NCBI GenBank assembly: GCA_014904845.1
Contig: MU119374.1
Location: 54,740 to 118,739, forward strand
Origin: Acephala macrosclerotiorum
Lineage: Eukaryota > Ascomycota > Leotiomycetes > Helotiales > Mollisiaceae
DNA length: 64,000 bases
Reading direction: 5' to 3'
A model generated the notes under the pieces. It saw only the letters and a program-made list of their open reading frames with translations. It made no database searches and was not told where the DNA came from. The position numbers and the translations under genes are program-made. Numbering within the stretch: the stretch's first letter is position 1; each line of letters opens with the position of its first letter. Shown here in pieces: positions 1 through 12,270 of this stretch.

Positions 1-90
1 AAAAAGTTATACTCTTCAATTCTAGCGCAAGCGACGCTAACCCTAATCCGGCCGAATACAACATGTGACTATTATATTATACCAACAATT
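1..90 (-). repeat. Truncated LTR-like repeat relic
   Basis: Read on the minus strand, this stretch aligns with the LTR-like repeat found four times in the AT-rich block at 50.1-62.0 kb. Shared parts include a TCACATG/TCACGTG box, a GGCC block, and a core ending CGCTTGCGCTA-AATTGAA (plus-strand 16-41 here). This copy lies next to genes and keeps more GC than the AT-block copies. It is cut by the start of the window, so its length and any partner LTR are unknown. The homology is seen directly; calling it an LTR is inference. Confidence 0.55.
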
Positions 91-880
91 TATTAATCAT
101 ATTTTGGACCAGATTTTATGGCCTTAGGATTAACCTTAGTCTCAGCGATGAATTAGCGTTTGGTGGAGGCCCTCGATCTCAGATCGAGAGATCTTGAAGT
201 CAGGCCACGGAATTCTCCACAGCTCGTAATTGGAAGAAAATACCCCCCCCCCTCTTCCCGGCCTCTTATCAAATTTGTTGCCGGCTGTGCATCTGCAGCC
301 TCAATCAAGCCTTTTTCTGATATGGAACTTATTTGGTCCCTCAGTTGGCCGAAAATGTTATAAGCTGGGCCAATGTCATCACGCCAACTGACTGTCAAAA
401 CACATGATAAATGTTCATGCAGGTTGAGCAAGAACAGTATGTTCACGTTTCGGTCTTGTCGTTACACCGTTCATGCACGCATCTTTTTCTGTCTCTTCTC
501 ATATCGTCAACCAATGGCTTGGCTGAGAACACTGTCATAAGCTGCATAAGCTGCATAAGCCACCAACATTTTCACATCAAGCACAAAGCACTTTACTGGG
601 CCGTTAAAAATTGAACACAGAAGCTGGGCGTCGAGCGAGCTAGAAGTGGATACCTCAGTAGAGCCTCGCGCTACGACGTGCCTTCAGTGGAAGGTGGTGG
701 TCAGACAGCAACAGAGACATATCAGAAACCAGTTGGCTACATAATTAAGATCTTAAATATCAATGTTTCCTTTGCCTCGCTACTCTCTCCAGGGCTGCTT
801 TCCTACTTGAGTTTTCGTCCATTTTTTCACCACGAGCCTGTCAAGGCTCTGATTGCCAAATCATCTTCCCTTGCAAAGCC
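91..880. other. Intergenic, upstream of IRG-like GTPase
   Basis: No supported gene. The short open frames here lack family features. There is a C homopolymer near 243-251 and a short direct repeat (ATAAGCTGCATAAGC) near 537-560. The part nearest 881 should hold the promoter and 5' leader of the GTPase gene; no clear TATA box was seen. Confidence 0.5.
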
Positions 881-2383
881 ATGCCAACAATCGAAAACCT
901 TCAAGACTCATCTTACTGGGAATCCCTACTTGGCAACACTAGCCAGCCAACACTCGGCCAGGGGCTCCTAGAATCTTTGGTTAACCCTAAACTTTGCGAT
1001 TCTCCACTTCCATCTCTTCGGGGATCCCCAACCAACGACAAAGACGAGTGGAACTTCGACGAGAGAGTCCAAGAATATTTAGATAACAAGAGTCCCGTTC
1101 CCAATCTTAGTATCTACGAGCTCCTGTCTCCAGAAACGAAAAAGTTGTTTGACGAAGCTGCGTCAAAATTGAAGGTCAAGCCTATCTACCAGGACATACG
1201 ACCCGAAGTCATCCTGAGCCAAATGACTAAAGATTCAATGGTTAATCTCAACTCTCGGGGTATTAGCGTTGATCTTGGGCCCGTGGGTGCGGTGGCTGCT
1301 GCTCTTGGATTCTTGCTGCTCAGTACTGGGGGATCGGACAGTGCTACACGGGTCAAGGAGGCTGAGCAGGAGGCTGAGGAAGCTCGAGAATCCCGGAGAG
1401 CCGCGGAGACAAAACTCGAAGAGGAGCGTTTAGCTCGCGAGAAAGCTGAGGAGGAGGCGCGGGAAGCTGAAGAAGCGGCAGAGAAAGCAAAACGGCTTCA
1501 TGAACGCGAACAGGAAGCCCGTGAGCTGTCAGTACCTTGATATATAACGATCTCAGTGTTCCTTTTACTTGCACGCTTCTGATACGAGGTTTGACTGACA
1601 CGCAATCTTTTCCACAGGGGAATTCCTCCAGAACGGGACATAACTGAAGACAATATACGAGATGCTAAGAAAGAAGCGAGATGGGTGGAGGGATGCATTC
1701 ATGTGGCGGTGATTGGTAATCAAAACGTTGGGAAGTCATCTTTGGTAAATGCATGTCGAGGCCTCACAGACGAGGACAATAATGCAGCACCAGTTTCGGA
1801 ATGCCAAATGATTGCGCCAGAACGGCGGTACCCTGACCAACGACATCCGAGATTCATCTGGTATGACATTCCTGGTGCTGGTACTGAACATGTCAAAGAC
1901 TGGCAGTATTATCATGACCAAAAACTCTTCATATACGACATTGTTATTCTCGCCAACCACTCAACCTTGACCGTGGTAAGTTTCAACACCTGCTGCCGGA
2001 AAATTTCAATGGCTGACGATTGTGATTTGCGAAAGTCGGACCTACGCATCTTAAAGATCTGCGACTACAGGAATCAAAAATGCATTGTCGTTCGGACGAA
2101 GACGGATGGGCACATCTACAATCGTACAGGGCGCAAAGGAATCTCAGAAGCCGAAGCCGGGCGGCAGTACATAGCTGAAGCTCGCCGAGATTCAGAAGAG
2201 ACCCGCAAGAAGGCATCAGAGGCCAAGGGGCCGAAATCACTGGGTCGAGGCTGGTTTGAATATCTGGTGTCCTCTCGAGTCGTTTACCGGCTGGTCAACG
2301 GGCTCGCGATGGATCCATCAAAGCCTGCGCAACAAATCATTTATGAGCGGGAGTTTCTCCAAGAACTCGGGTTAATGGAATGA
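881..2383 (+). CDS. IRG-like (immunity-related-type) GTPase with TM segment and coiled coil
   Basis: Predicted 450-residue protein in three exons (881-1527, 1618-1975, 2036-2383). The second intron (60 bp, GTAAGT donor, CTGAC branch, AAG acceptor) is a multiple of three, so the frame reads through it; removing it restores the usual run into SDLRILK. The first intron is less certain: donor GTCAGT at 1528 and acceptor CAG at 1617 keep the frame, whereas the better-looking GTGAGC at 1521 breaks it. Residues about 128-148 are hydrophobic and Gly/Ala/Leu-rich (possible membrane segment). Residues about 155-213 are a Glu/Ala/Arg-rich coiled coil. The G domain follows: P-loop GNQNVGKSS (about 249-257), DIPGAG (switch II, DxxG) and RTKTD (G4). 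WYDIPGAGT and VVRTKTD are typical of the p47/IRG family, which in animals acts on vacuole membranes; the fungal role is unknown. Family call is firm, substrate or target is not. Confidence 0.8.
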
Positions 2384-3889
2384 ATAAGCGTGTTTTCTTC
2401 TGCTGCGGATAGGTAGTGTAGGGGACAGGATTGAATGGTACCAAGATTTCCTTTTCGATGGACATCTCTGATGGGCGTAGCGACTTCGCCGTAGGATTTC
2501 ATGGATAGGACACTTTGTCATCTCCGATCTTAGCCATTTTCAAATTGAGATAGAAGTATGCTGCAGTATTCAAATTGACCTCATTATACCAAGCCTGTCT
2601 ATCAATGAATGGCCTGGTGAAATATATCGCATGAAAACCCCAGATTACCTGCGGAAGTCTCTCCTTTCAGGCTTCAATCCCCCATCTGTTTTGGCGAGCT
2701 TAGGAGGTGTGATCACTAAATTTTCAATCGATAAGTTTTCGCGGACTTTCTACCCCTCATTTACCCCGCTTTCGCTCTTCTGCTCGTATTTCCAGAACGT
2801 GAGAGGTTCAGATCTCAAAAAACTGCAAATTCTCAGGCTTTTAGCTCTGTGAAGTTTCGCTTTTGAGGAAATTAGCTCTTGTGAACTCCCCCGCCAGTGG
2901 AATTTGCGAGTGTGGGTTCATTCGGTGGCCTCGATTGAGAGATGCTTTGGAAATTGTATTTGTGAGAGCTTTTACAACCTCGTCTCGGTTTACCGGCATA
3001 GCTAGCTTAAGAAAACAAAGTAAGATTTAAAGTCGCACACCGGAAAGAAACCGCTTCCTTGGATAAGTTTTTTTTAAATCAAGACTAAATTTTATTTATC
3101 ATTTATTGTTTATATTATAATAATAGTAACAATCTTTTTTTGGTTTTTAATAATTATAATTATAATATTTTATTGGAAAGGCCATTTGGGGAAACAAAAT
3201 ATTGTCGGAGTTGAAAGGGGTATTTTGAGTCTATTGGTGCTTGAGTTGCGAGCTGTTTCAAGGTCCCAGAGCGGCTGGAAACTTAGCCCCTTTGTTGATT
3301 CCTCACTCGAGCCTGCAAACCCAAGACTCGCAGCGTGCCATTTCAAGCGTCACTCTCAAAATAAAGGTCACATCAAAAGGGCGCATGAACAACTTCAGAA
3401 TGTCCATTCTCATTCTCATCCTCAACTTATATGTTGCCAAGTCCTCTCCACCCCTCAATAAATAATCGAGCACCCAAAGCACTTTCTTCAATCCTCCCTC
3501 AAATTATAAAATATCCATACAATAGAATAAAACATTAAACACAAAAAGCATAATCGTTTCCTTTCCCTCCTCGCCACTATTCCTCATGCCACCTCCAATT
3601 TCCAGGCAGCGCAATTTATTTTTCCATTACTTATCCCATTCTCTGAGGATTCAAAAACCAGAAAACGCCTTGTCTTGCTCGATGTCCTAATGAGTGTCCA
3701 TCCATGCAGGGGTATATTTCGTAATGATCGTGTATGTATATGCTATTCGTAAGGATCGTGGGTATCAAATGCTATTTCGTGAAGGACCGTGGGTATATAA
3801 GTTCCAGATGCAATGCCGTATATGATGAAAAGACCGTGGGTATATGCTGTAATGCTCGCTCCAAATTCAAAAACAAAGATCAATCATGC
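2384..3889. other. Intergenic between convergent genes
   Basis: No supported gene. An AT-rich patch at about 3065-3180 resembles the mutated repeat DNA of the large blocks on a small scale. Just downstream of the surface-protein stop, at 3700-3845, a phrase like GGATCGTGGGTATA recurs several times, a short degenerate tandem repeat probably in the 3' UTR. Confidence 0.5.
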
Positions 3890-6800
3890 TCAAACAAACA
3901 AAACAAACAAAGCGGCAAACAACGTCACCGCAATCGCAGAGAAGCTCGCAGGTCGCAAGCCGGCAGCTGCATTACCACCCGTGACTTGAACCGGTCCACT
4001 CGTCGTCGGAGAACCAGATGATCCGCTTCCCGTTCCACTCGTGCTTGTGCCCGAGCCTGAGCCCGAACCTGAGCCCGAGCCTGTAATTCCTGCCGCTGTC
4101 TTTGTCGAGCTCAAACCACCACCATTCGAGCTTACACCACCGCCATTCGAGCTCACACCACCACCAGGCGAACTCGAACCACCTGCTGCTCCAGTATTGC
4201 TACTCGGCGGCACAGTAGTCTGACTCGTAACCCCTACCGTATTCACGGGCGTACTGCTTCCCTGCACCGTCTGCACAGTAGCCACTACACTCGTCGTCGC
4301 CGCCACGGGCAACACCGTCGCCGTACTCGTACTGGTCGCTGCCACCACACCCTGCGCTGTGGCTGCAATACAGAAACTGATGAAAGGAGCAAATTCAGGA
4401 TCGACGTAGGCTTTTGCGGGATCAGTTTGAGTGGTGAGGGTGTTGGCGGCGATGCAGTTTTCGCAGCGTTTGTACATGGTTTCGAAGGGGGAGCTGGGGT
4501 CGCAGAGGGCGTCGGAGAGGCCGACGCGTTGGGCTTCGATGTAGCAGTTGTTGCAGGCTGCGTAACAGACTGCTGGCACGTCGGAGGAATCTCTCTTCTG
4601 GATGTTGCGCTCTTCAACTATGTCCCGCTTCCAGCCTTTGGACGTGGTATAGGCATTGGATGTGTAGTCCTTGGCGGAGTATGAGGGGCTGGTGCTGGTT
4701 GTGGGCGGGGTTGAGGACGCAGGGGCTGTGGTAGCTGGAGGGAAGGAAGTGAGGCTTGCTTGGGAGGACCAGTCGCCTGTTGTATAGGTGGTCAAGACCT
4801 TCGATCCCCATGAATTGGTGACATAAGTGATAACCACCTTCTCGACAAAAATCTCGAAGGAGAGACCGAATGCTTCAGGATTCAAATTGAAATATCCTTC
4901 GATGGGTGGGAAATAGGCGGTTTGATTATCTGGCCATGTGACATCTGTGTATGGTGGAGATGGGATACAATATCTGGCGTCGCAAAGGTAATCGTAGTCT
5001 GGAGGATCAGACCAGAGTTCGCATCCTTCTGGCTTTGGAGGGTCGCAGACAAATCCTGGCAAGCAACCCCAGAGTGCGTTCTTGCCTGTGGCTTGTGGAA
5101 CGACTGGACCAGTGTTGGATGGCTTGGGGCAGGTCGAGACAGATTCTGTGATTGTTATCGTTTGTCCAGGGCTAAGTACGGTTGTAGTTGATGCTGGGAG
5201 GGTCTGGGTGACTGTGAATGTCGTTATGGAGCCAGGCTGTATTGAAACTATAGTGCTTCCGGCTTGCGTGAAAGTGGTGGGTATTCCTGGCAGCGTAGAG
5301 GTCACAACTGAGGTAATTGTGGACGCTGGAATGATGACAGTGGTCCCTGGTTGCGTAATTGTGAGCCCAGGAGCTGTAATTGTTGTCAATTGGCCAGGAA
5401 GAGTCGTAACAGAGCCTGGCAGGGTGGTGACCGAACCAGGAAGCGTGGAAATCGATGTAAAAGTCACGGGCGGCGCAGTAATCGTCGTCAACGAGCCAGA
5501 AATCGACGTCGTAACTGTTGGTCCAAGGCTGACAGACGTGACAGTTATAAAAATGTCAGATGTTGTGACAATGCCTGGAAGGGTGGTGACAGAACCTGAC
5601 AGGGTGGTGACCGACCCAGGAAGCGTGGAAATTGATGTAAAAGTAACTGGCGGCGCAGTAATCGTCGTCAACGAGCCAGAAATCGATGTCGTGATTGTCG
5701 GTCCAAGACTAACAGATGTGACAGTTATGAAAATGTCCGAGGTCGTGACCGAACCAGGGAGCGTGGAAATCGATGTAAAAGTCACGGGCGGCGCAGTAAT
5801 CGTTGTCAAAGAACCGGAAATCGATGTCGTAATTGTTGGTCCAAGGCTGACAGACGTGACAGTTATGAAAATGTCAGATGTTGTGACAATTGTCGTTGGG
5901 ACAAGTTCAACCGAGGTCACAGTCGAAGGAGGGATCGTTATGGTCGTCAGTGAGCCAGAAATCGAGGTTGTGACAGTGGAAGCTGGTTGAATTGATGTGA
6001 ATGTGAAGTCTGCGGTGGTGGCTGGAGGGATCAGCATGGAATTTAGATTCGGAGGATCTCAACTTACTTGTGGTATCTGTGAAGGATAATGAGATATCTG
6101 AGGTTACTACACTGGTTATTGTGGTCGAAATCAAGACATCCAGGGTAGAAACAGACACAGAAGTGACCGTGACTGGAGGGAGTTCGATAGTGGTTAGGGA
6201 TCCTGAAATCGATGTGGTCACTGTGGAGGGTGGCAGCGTCGTTGTGAATGTGAAATCAACAGTAGAAGCTAGAGGATTAGAATGAAATTAGATGATGAGG
6301 GCTTGGGGGACATACTTGTGGTATCAATTTCCGTAGTTGCTTCACCAAGTTAGCCAAAATTCGCCTCGGATAGGGGGCAGCGCTTACTGATGAAATCTGT
6401 GGTGCTGTAGGTCGTGCTATAGGTGTCCGTCTCGGTAGTGGTGTACGAGCTAACAGTGGTGAACGTGCTGAAGCTGTAGATTGTGGTCGAATCCGTGACA
6501 AATACTGGATATGAGCTGTAGAACTGTTAGCTTCAAGCCTAATTTACGTCTTCTTATGAAGTTTGAATGCGAAGCGGGATCTCCAAGATCTAGAATCTTA
6601 GTTCTAGAGGATTTGAAAACTTTCAACGTCTCTCAAACTTCGGAATTACGGTTGCCGAGGAAGCCTCTCGAGATCTAGTGATCTTAGAATGATTCGAGAG
6701 GCCCTCTGAATCTCGTTGCCCAAAGCCCTCAAGTAACAATCCAGTATGCGAAACGAATTTTCAGGCGCTCTCCAAGGGAGGGACATCATCAAAGCCCTCA

Positions 6801-9800
6801 AAGGAGAAAACTTTGATCGGATCACGTGCCGTCGCCAAATAGTCTCGGATCGCATGAAAATGGACAAGAAGAGGGGGAGAACTCACGTAGAGACCGTCAG
6901 AGTCGTTGAATACGTCGCAGTGACCGTATCTGTGATGAAATCCGTAAGGAGGATATCAGAAGTCGTCTGTCAAAGTCAGTTCTTATGCTCATCTCTTAAT
7001 CTCGAACTTGAAAAGGAACGTACTGTCGTGGTATCTGTTTCTGTGAAGCTGCTGGTATCGGTCACCGTCGATAACGAGGTATAGGTTGATGTTGTGTATG
7101 CTAGAAGGGAAGAGGGTCAGCAAGTGGATGGCATGAGTGGGAAAAATTGGTGTTTTCAATGTCCCAACTTTGCCTAGACTTTCCAACTGAGATTTACATC
7201 AAAGATGGCATCTTAATTTTGAGCAATGCAGCCCATCGTTCAAAAGAATTAGAATGAGATCCAGGCAAAGCTGGGTAATTGAAATATACAAGGGGGGCGG
7301 GAAAAGGCTCACAAGTCAACGTCGTGCTATCAATAACCGTAGTCAAAACCGGATAGCTAGTATTGAATGTGTACGTCGAGATATACGTCGTTGTCGTGGG
7401 AATATAGCTCGTAATTGTGACATCGTATTCGGAGACCGAAATTGAAGTGGTCTGCTAAGAGTTAGCTAGCGAATCAAAGCAGGGACACGCATTTCAATGT
7501 CCTAGCCTTGCTTGGGCTTTCTTTAGCTCAATCAGGCTTGGCTCTCTACTCTTTCAAACGAAATTTGAAGATTGAGAGCCATAGCTTGGAAGTGCAGGTT
7601 GAAAGGCCATGCCAGGCTGGGACATTGAAAATGGCGAGAAAGGAAGAGAGGGGGACTTGCCGTAGTGGTAGCAGTATCCGTGACAGTCGATAGGGACGTA
7701 TACGTCGTTGGCACGTAGCTAGTTATCGTCGTGCTGTGATCGATCGTCGTGTAGACTGGGTACGATGTGCTGTAAGTGTATGTAGTGAGATACGTGGTCT
7801 GTGTTTGATTAGCCCCGATCTCCTTGCTCAAAAAGGACATTCCGGAGACTCACGGTTGTCGTATCAGTCTCGGTGAACGATGCGGTGGTCTGGGGATTGT
7901 TAGCGTTTGCAGAAATACTTTAGGGGGTCATTTGGACGTGCCGTGGTTGTATCGAGATATGTGATGTAATCCGTCGTCTGGGGGTTGTTAGCTGGGTCAA
8001 CTGAATGTAGAGGAGTCTTACTGTGGTGCTATCAGTCGTTGTGTAGCTGTCGGTCTCTGTGTAGCTATTAGTCGTTGTGTAACTATCTGTGATCTATTGC
8101 AACATTAGCCATGTTCATCCTGGTCATCGAGTCAAACACGTGACTTCAGTATATGAAGTCCTTGGTTTCGAGTGGGGGGCTTACAGTCGTCGAGTACGTG
8201 TCAATGGTCGTGGAAAGGCTGGTGTATGTCGTTGGTACGTATGAAGTGACTGTGGTACTGATATCCGAGGTGATGTAGACTGGATAGCCTTGAGAAAAGT
8301 AAGCATTTAATATTTTCGCCTCGGTAAATTCAAAATCTCTCTTAAATCTCATGCTGGAGCATGATCTCAAGCCTTATTAGAAGCTGGAGGGAGTCTTAGA
8401 TTCTCCCAAGCCTTGAAAGAGCCTATGGATGCATGGGATGTCCAAAGCGGAGATGAACTTGAGGAGACGGGCTCTCTTTCTCTTCGCCTCAACTTCAAGC
8501 TCAACTTCAAGCTCATCCTCAAGCTTTTAAAAGTATCAAGAGACTTCTAACAATGTTCTAAGTCTCCGGAATACTTCCAGACCCTCAAAATACCCAAGCC
8601 GAAGCTGCACATCGCCACTGGAGAAGGGAAATAGGGCAAACTCACTTGTATCGTAAGTATACGTCGAAACACTAGTCGTGGTGGTTGGCACGGTTGTCGT
8701 ATACGTATACCAGATATAATCTGTCGTGGTAGTTGGCTGGGTCGTTGTATACGTGTAATCGGAGATTGATAGGTCTGTCGTGGTCGAGACTTCCGTTGTT
8801 CTGAGGAGAAATTAGGTCGAAGTTTATGGGAGGACTGAGGAAGAAGGGCAAGGTCTCAAAACAGTAAGGACAGAAGATAAGATGCTTACGTCGTTGGAGT
8901 GGTTGTAGTAATGACTGAAGTTGTCGTATAGCTGGTCGTGTAATTGTAAATCTCAATTGAAGTATATGTGGTTGTGCTCCTGTTTAATGAATTAGCACTG
9001 TCAATACTCCCCCTCTCGAAGTATCTAAGAGTCTGGGTCCCGAGGCACAACCACAGAATAGCGTAGCACAATAGGATACAAGCCCTTGAGAAATCTCGCA
9101 GGCGCTGAACACCCTGAAAGATGAAACGGCAAATGAAAATGTGGCAAGGCCTTACCAATATGTCACGCCGCTGGTCACGGTATACGGAATTGACGTGGTA
9201 TATGTCACTTCCTGCGTTGTTGTGTACTATTTCGAGTCAGCTTAGTGCTCCAGGAAGGCACTAGACAATAAGAAATGCTTTAAAGAGGAAAACATGGCTT
9301 AAAGGCGAATGCACCTCCAAGCCAGACATCGCCCCTGGAACCAGATACTTCCGGCCGATTGACGGCAACATTGGCCTTGAATACCCTACATCCCATGACT
9401 GAAAGTTCGTATGAAAATGCAAACCAAGGCCCGCGATAGCTGGACAGACTTCGGGTTGGCATTTCATTTGGGGATGCAGATCTGCACGTGACAACAAGAA
9501 TTTCGCAATTGCGGAACTCTTTTTGCAGGCCTCTTTGCATACCTAAATTGACGACGGAACATTTATCGCTAAATATGTTCTCAAATTCGCTGGAACTTTG
9601 AGACTCTGAAGAAAAAGTGCAGACAAGTCGTATCACGTGCCAACCACCCGGGAGTAGCAATCCGGAAAATGGAAAGGTACTCACAGTTGTTGGCTCAATG
9701 CAGGTGGTCGTGGTCGTGATATAGTCCGTAATGTAATCAGTTTCCAGGGAAATTGAAAGTTCCGTTGTGGTTGTTGGGATCTAGATTTCGTCAATCTCTT

Positions 9801-10820
9801 GCTCTTCCAGGTTTCTCGATCAACTTACTGTCGTCGCATACGTCGTCGAATAGGTCTCGATACACGTAGTGGTCGTTGTGCTCCATTCTGTCGTCGTTAC
9901 GGGATATCTGCTTCATTTAGTCTTGATTCTTCGCGATTTGAGGCCGACTTACCCATAGGAATTCGTGATGGTCACATTGTATGGATATGACTATCAAATG
10001 TGAGCATTTTTCCATCAAGAGAGGTCGATTTCCGCTTACTGTGGTGATTATATCCGTCGTGGTTGTTGTGTACCATTCTGTGGTTGTCGTTCTGAAGCAT
10101 AAAAGTCAGCATGTGTCCGGAGGACAGCGTCCCGGCCTCGGAAAGCTACTCACGTCTCCTCTTGAGTGGTGGTGTCCGTATAGTACACATCAGACGTGAC
10201 AACAGAAGTGTCCGTGTAGTAATTATCAGATGTGACGGTTGCAGTGTCTGTGTAATAGATATCAGTTGAAATGACATCTGTTTGCGTATAGGTCACGCTG
10301 ATGTATTGGTCGCTCTCAACCGTAGACTGCCAGTCTTGTCAGTAGGGAATCGATGAACAAAACCGAAGGACTTGCCGTATAATAGATGTCACTCGTCTGG
10401 ACATCAGTCGTCGTGTAATATACATCGCTGATAACCTGAAAATGATCAGCTTCCTTCCACGTCTTCCAGATTTCCCATCAAACGTACCGTCGAGTAGTAA
10501 TCCTGCGTCACAGTATATCTGCTTTCGTCAGCCTTACTCCCCAGACCTCAGAGTCTCACTTACGAATAAGTCACAGTCGGTCCTGGCTGCTCAATCGTGA
10601 CATAGCAAGTCTCCGTTGTCGTAACCGGTTGACATTTTCCTGCCTCGGTCGACCAAACTGTAACCGTCGAAGCTGCACAAGAACCTGAAGTCGTCGTAAG
10701 TGTGTCACCGGCCGCATTCGCCGCATCACTCGAGGTAGTAGTGCTTGTTTCGTTCGTGTATGTAACACCTCTCGCCAGCCCCACCCAGCCGACCATCCAT
10801 AAACTCCTGCTCAACAACAT
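3890..10820 (-). CDS. Giant Ser/Thr-rich GPI-anchored surface protein, about 23 exons
   Basis: Exon 1 (10820-10564) starts with a signal peptide (MLLSRSLWMVGWVGLARG). The last exon (6021-3890) ends in a Ser/Gly linker and a hydrophobic tail of GPI-anchor type (SAIAVTLFAALFVLFV). About twenty small exons lie between, each coding a Thr/Ser/Tyr-rich repeat such as TSDIYYTDT or TSYVPTTYTSLST. Approximate exons: 10518-10488, 10435-10376, 10326-10154, 10091-10040, 9990-9953, 9907-9829, 9780-9685, 9226-9156, 8979-8890, 8800-8646, 8288-8185, 8093-8022, near 7970, 7880, 7800-7661, 7453-7310, 7100-7020, 6969-6886, 6520-6384, near 6330, and 6269-6068. The last exon carries four or so long repeats (SDIFITVTSVSLGPT-type) at 5990-5400, then Cys-containing segments (around 5110-4990 and 4580-4370). 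At least two donors look like GC rather than GT (ACG then GCAAGT, at 10375 and 7660). Role is probably cell-wall or adhesin-like, by composition only. Exact exon borders need transcripts. Confidence 0.75.
5400..5990 (-). repeat. In-frame tandem repeats inside surface-protein exon
   Basis: Three to four units of roughly 150-180 bp within the last exon of the Ser/Thr-rich protein. Each codes a SDIFITVTSVSLGPT segment followed by SISGSLTTITAPPVTF and a TLPG-containing spacer. The units differ mainly by scattered substitutions and by the number of short SVTTLPG spacers, so copy-number variation between strains is likely. Confidence 0.85.
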
Positions 10821-11407
10821 CGTCGATTAACGTTTGCGCAAAACTTCGAAAACGATTGTACAGCACGCAACCTGTGATCTGCGAGCGAGCGAGCAGAAGA
10901 CGGATGCCGACGTCGTCTTGGAACCAGGAACGATTGACTGCAGATTTTAGCAAGATGGTGTGCCTAGGGTGATATAAACGACCATGGGCCGTCAGCCTTA
11001 AGCTGAGGTTCGGGGATACCCACACGAGGTCGGTGGTAGCCAATGAGCGACCGAATCCTCGGAAGTACGTGGACAAGGCCTCAAAAAGCCGAAAACATGC
11101 AGCTCTCGGCCACGAGGTCAAACAAAGCGAGTGAAGGTAAGCAGGAGAAAAGGAAGAGGATCCCAAATGCTCACACCTGCGATCGAAAGAAGAAAACAGC
11201 TATGGGACCCCAGCAGAGCCCGATGGTCGCCAAGATCCAGAAGAGGATCGAGGACACCACATCACTTGGGCCAAGCGAATTAGGAGAGTTGCTGCATGCA
11301 AGGCCAGGAACAAGGTACCCATGCAGCGGGCCCTGTGAGAATTTTGAGGTAAGCTCGCGTTCGGACGAAAAGCCAAGGCAGATTTGGAGAATCCTCAGAG
11401 CCTCAAT

Positions 11408-11481
11408 GGAAACCACACACAAACACACACCACTGCCATCGCCATCACCATCACCATCACAATCACCATCACCATCACCAC
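11408..11481. repeat. CA / CATCAC microsatellite
   Basis: A run of CACACA-type dinucleotides passes into six-base CATCAC/CATCGC units. It reads open in several frames, which explains the spurious Thr/Ile and Pro/Ser open frames over it. Confidence 0.9.
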
Positions 11482-12228
11482 AGGACAACTCAATGTGTGT
11501 CTAGATTTAGCATTTCGAGGCTTTGTCATGCGGGGCATGTTGTGTGAGGGTGGAAGCGGGGTTGTCCCATCGAGGAACCCCTCGCAGGCTCGAAGCGACG
11601 AAAAATAGCTCAGAAGCCTCTTAGATAATGGGCTGACTTAGAAGAACGCCTCCCCGAGTGTCGTGCTCTGAGACCACTCACCACTCTCCTTCGTAAAGAG
11701 AATTCGGAGCTTGGGGGCCATCTTGTGCGGTTGGGGCCATTGGACTGGTCGAATCGCGAGGCAGCGGAGGAGGCGCAAAAAAGATGGGACCAGGTCGAGA
11801 GTCGAGTAACCGAGCTCCTTGAGAAAGGAGTGTGATTGTGAGTGTGGTGTTGTCAAGCTGCAGGTGGACACGCAGAAGAGATGCAGGTGTTGAGCAGACA
11901 CAGCCCCGAAAATAGATGTGAGAGAAGTGCTGTCGTGCGATGATTGGTCGCACTCGCGAAGACGCTGTCTGATTCGCCTCAGCCCCAGCAAACAGTGGGG
12001 AAGCAGGGGACGTGACCGGGAGACCCGGCGATGAGGTCGGTTGCTGTGGGAGGAGTACTGTAGTAGACACCAGCAAAGGAGCAAACCGTTTCTCACCCCC
12101 CCATCAGCACTTACCCTCGCTCCTGTCCAGGTCCCCCAGCACCTGCTGTGCCCGACAGCTGAGAAGAGACGAGGCACATCTGGAGGTTGGAAGGTCGGAA
12201 AAGAGCCTCAATCACCTTATTTTGCTAG

Positions 12229-12270
12229 GCCGTGCTAGAGGCCGTGCTAGAGTCCGTGCTAGGGTCCGTG
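12229..12270. repeat. 12-bp tandem repeat, 3.5 copies
   Basis: Units GCCGTGCTAGAG, GCCGTGCTAGAG, TCCGTGCTAGGG and the start of a fourth (TCCGTG) follow one another directly. No function is evident. Confidence 0.9.

Noticed and set aside
5082..5990. 302-codon plus-strand open frame, Val/Thr-rich
   Set aside because: It is the mirror of the Ser/Thr-rich surface-protein exon on the minus strand, which has signal peptide, GPI end and splice signals.
11408..11481. CRISPR-like regular spacing
   Set aside because: It is a simple CA/CATCAC microsatellite without spacers, and the window is fungal.
11638..12177. 179- and 132-codon minus-strand open frames
   Set aside because: They overlap on the same strand, lack domain features and splice signals, and lie in low-complexity intergenic DNA.
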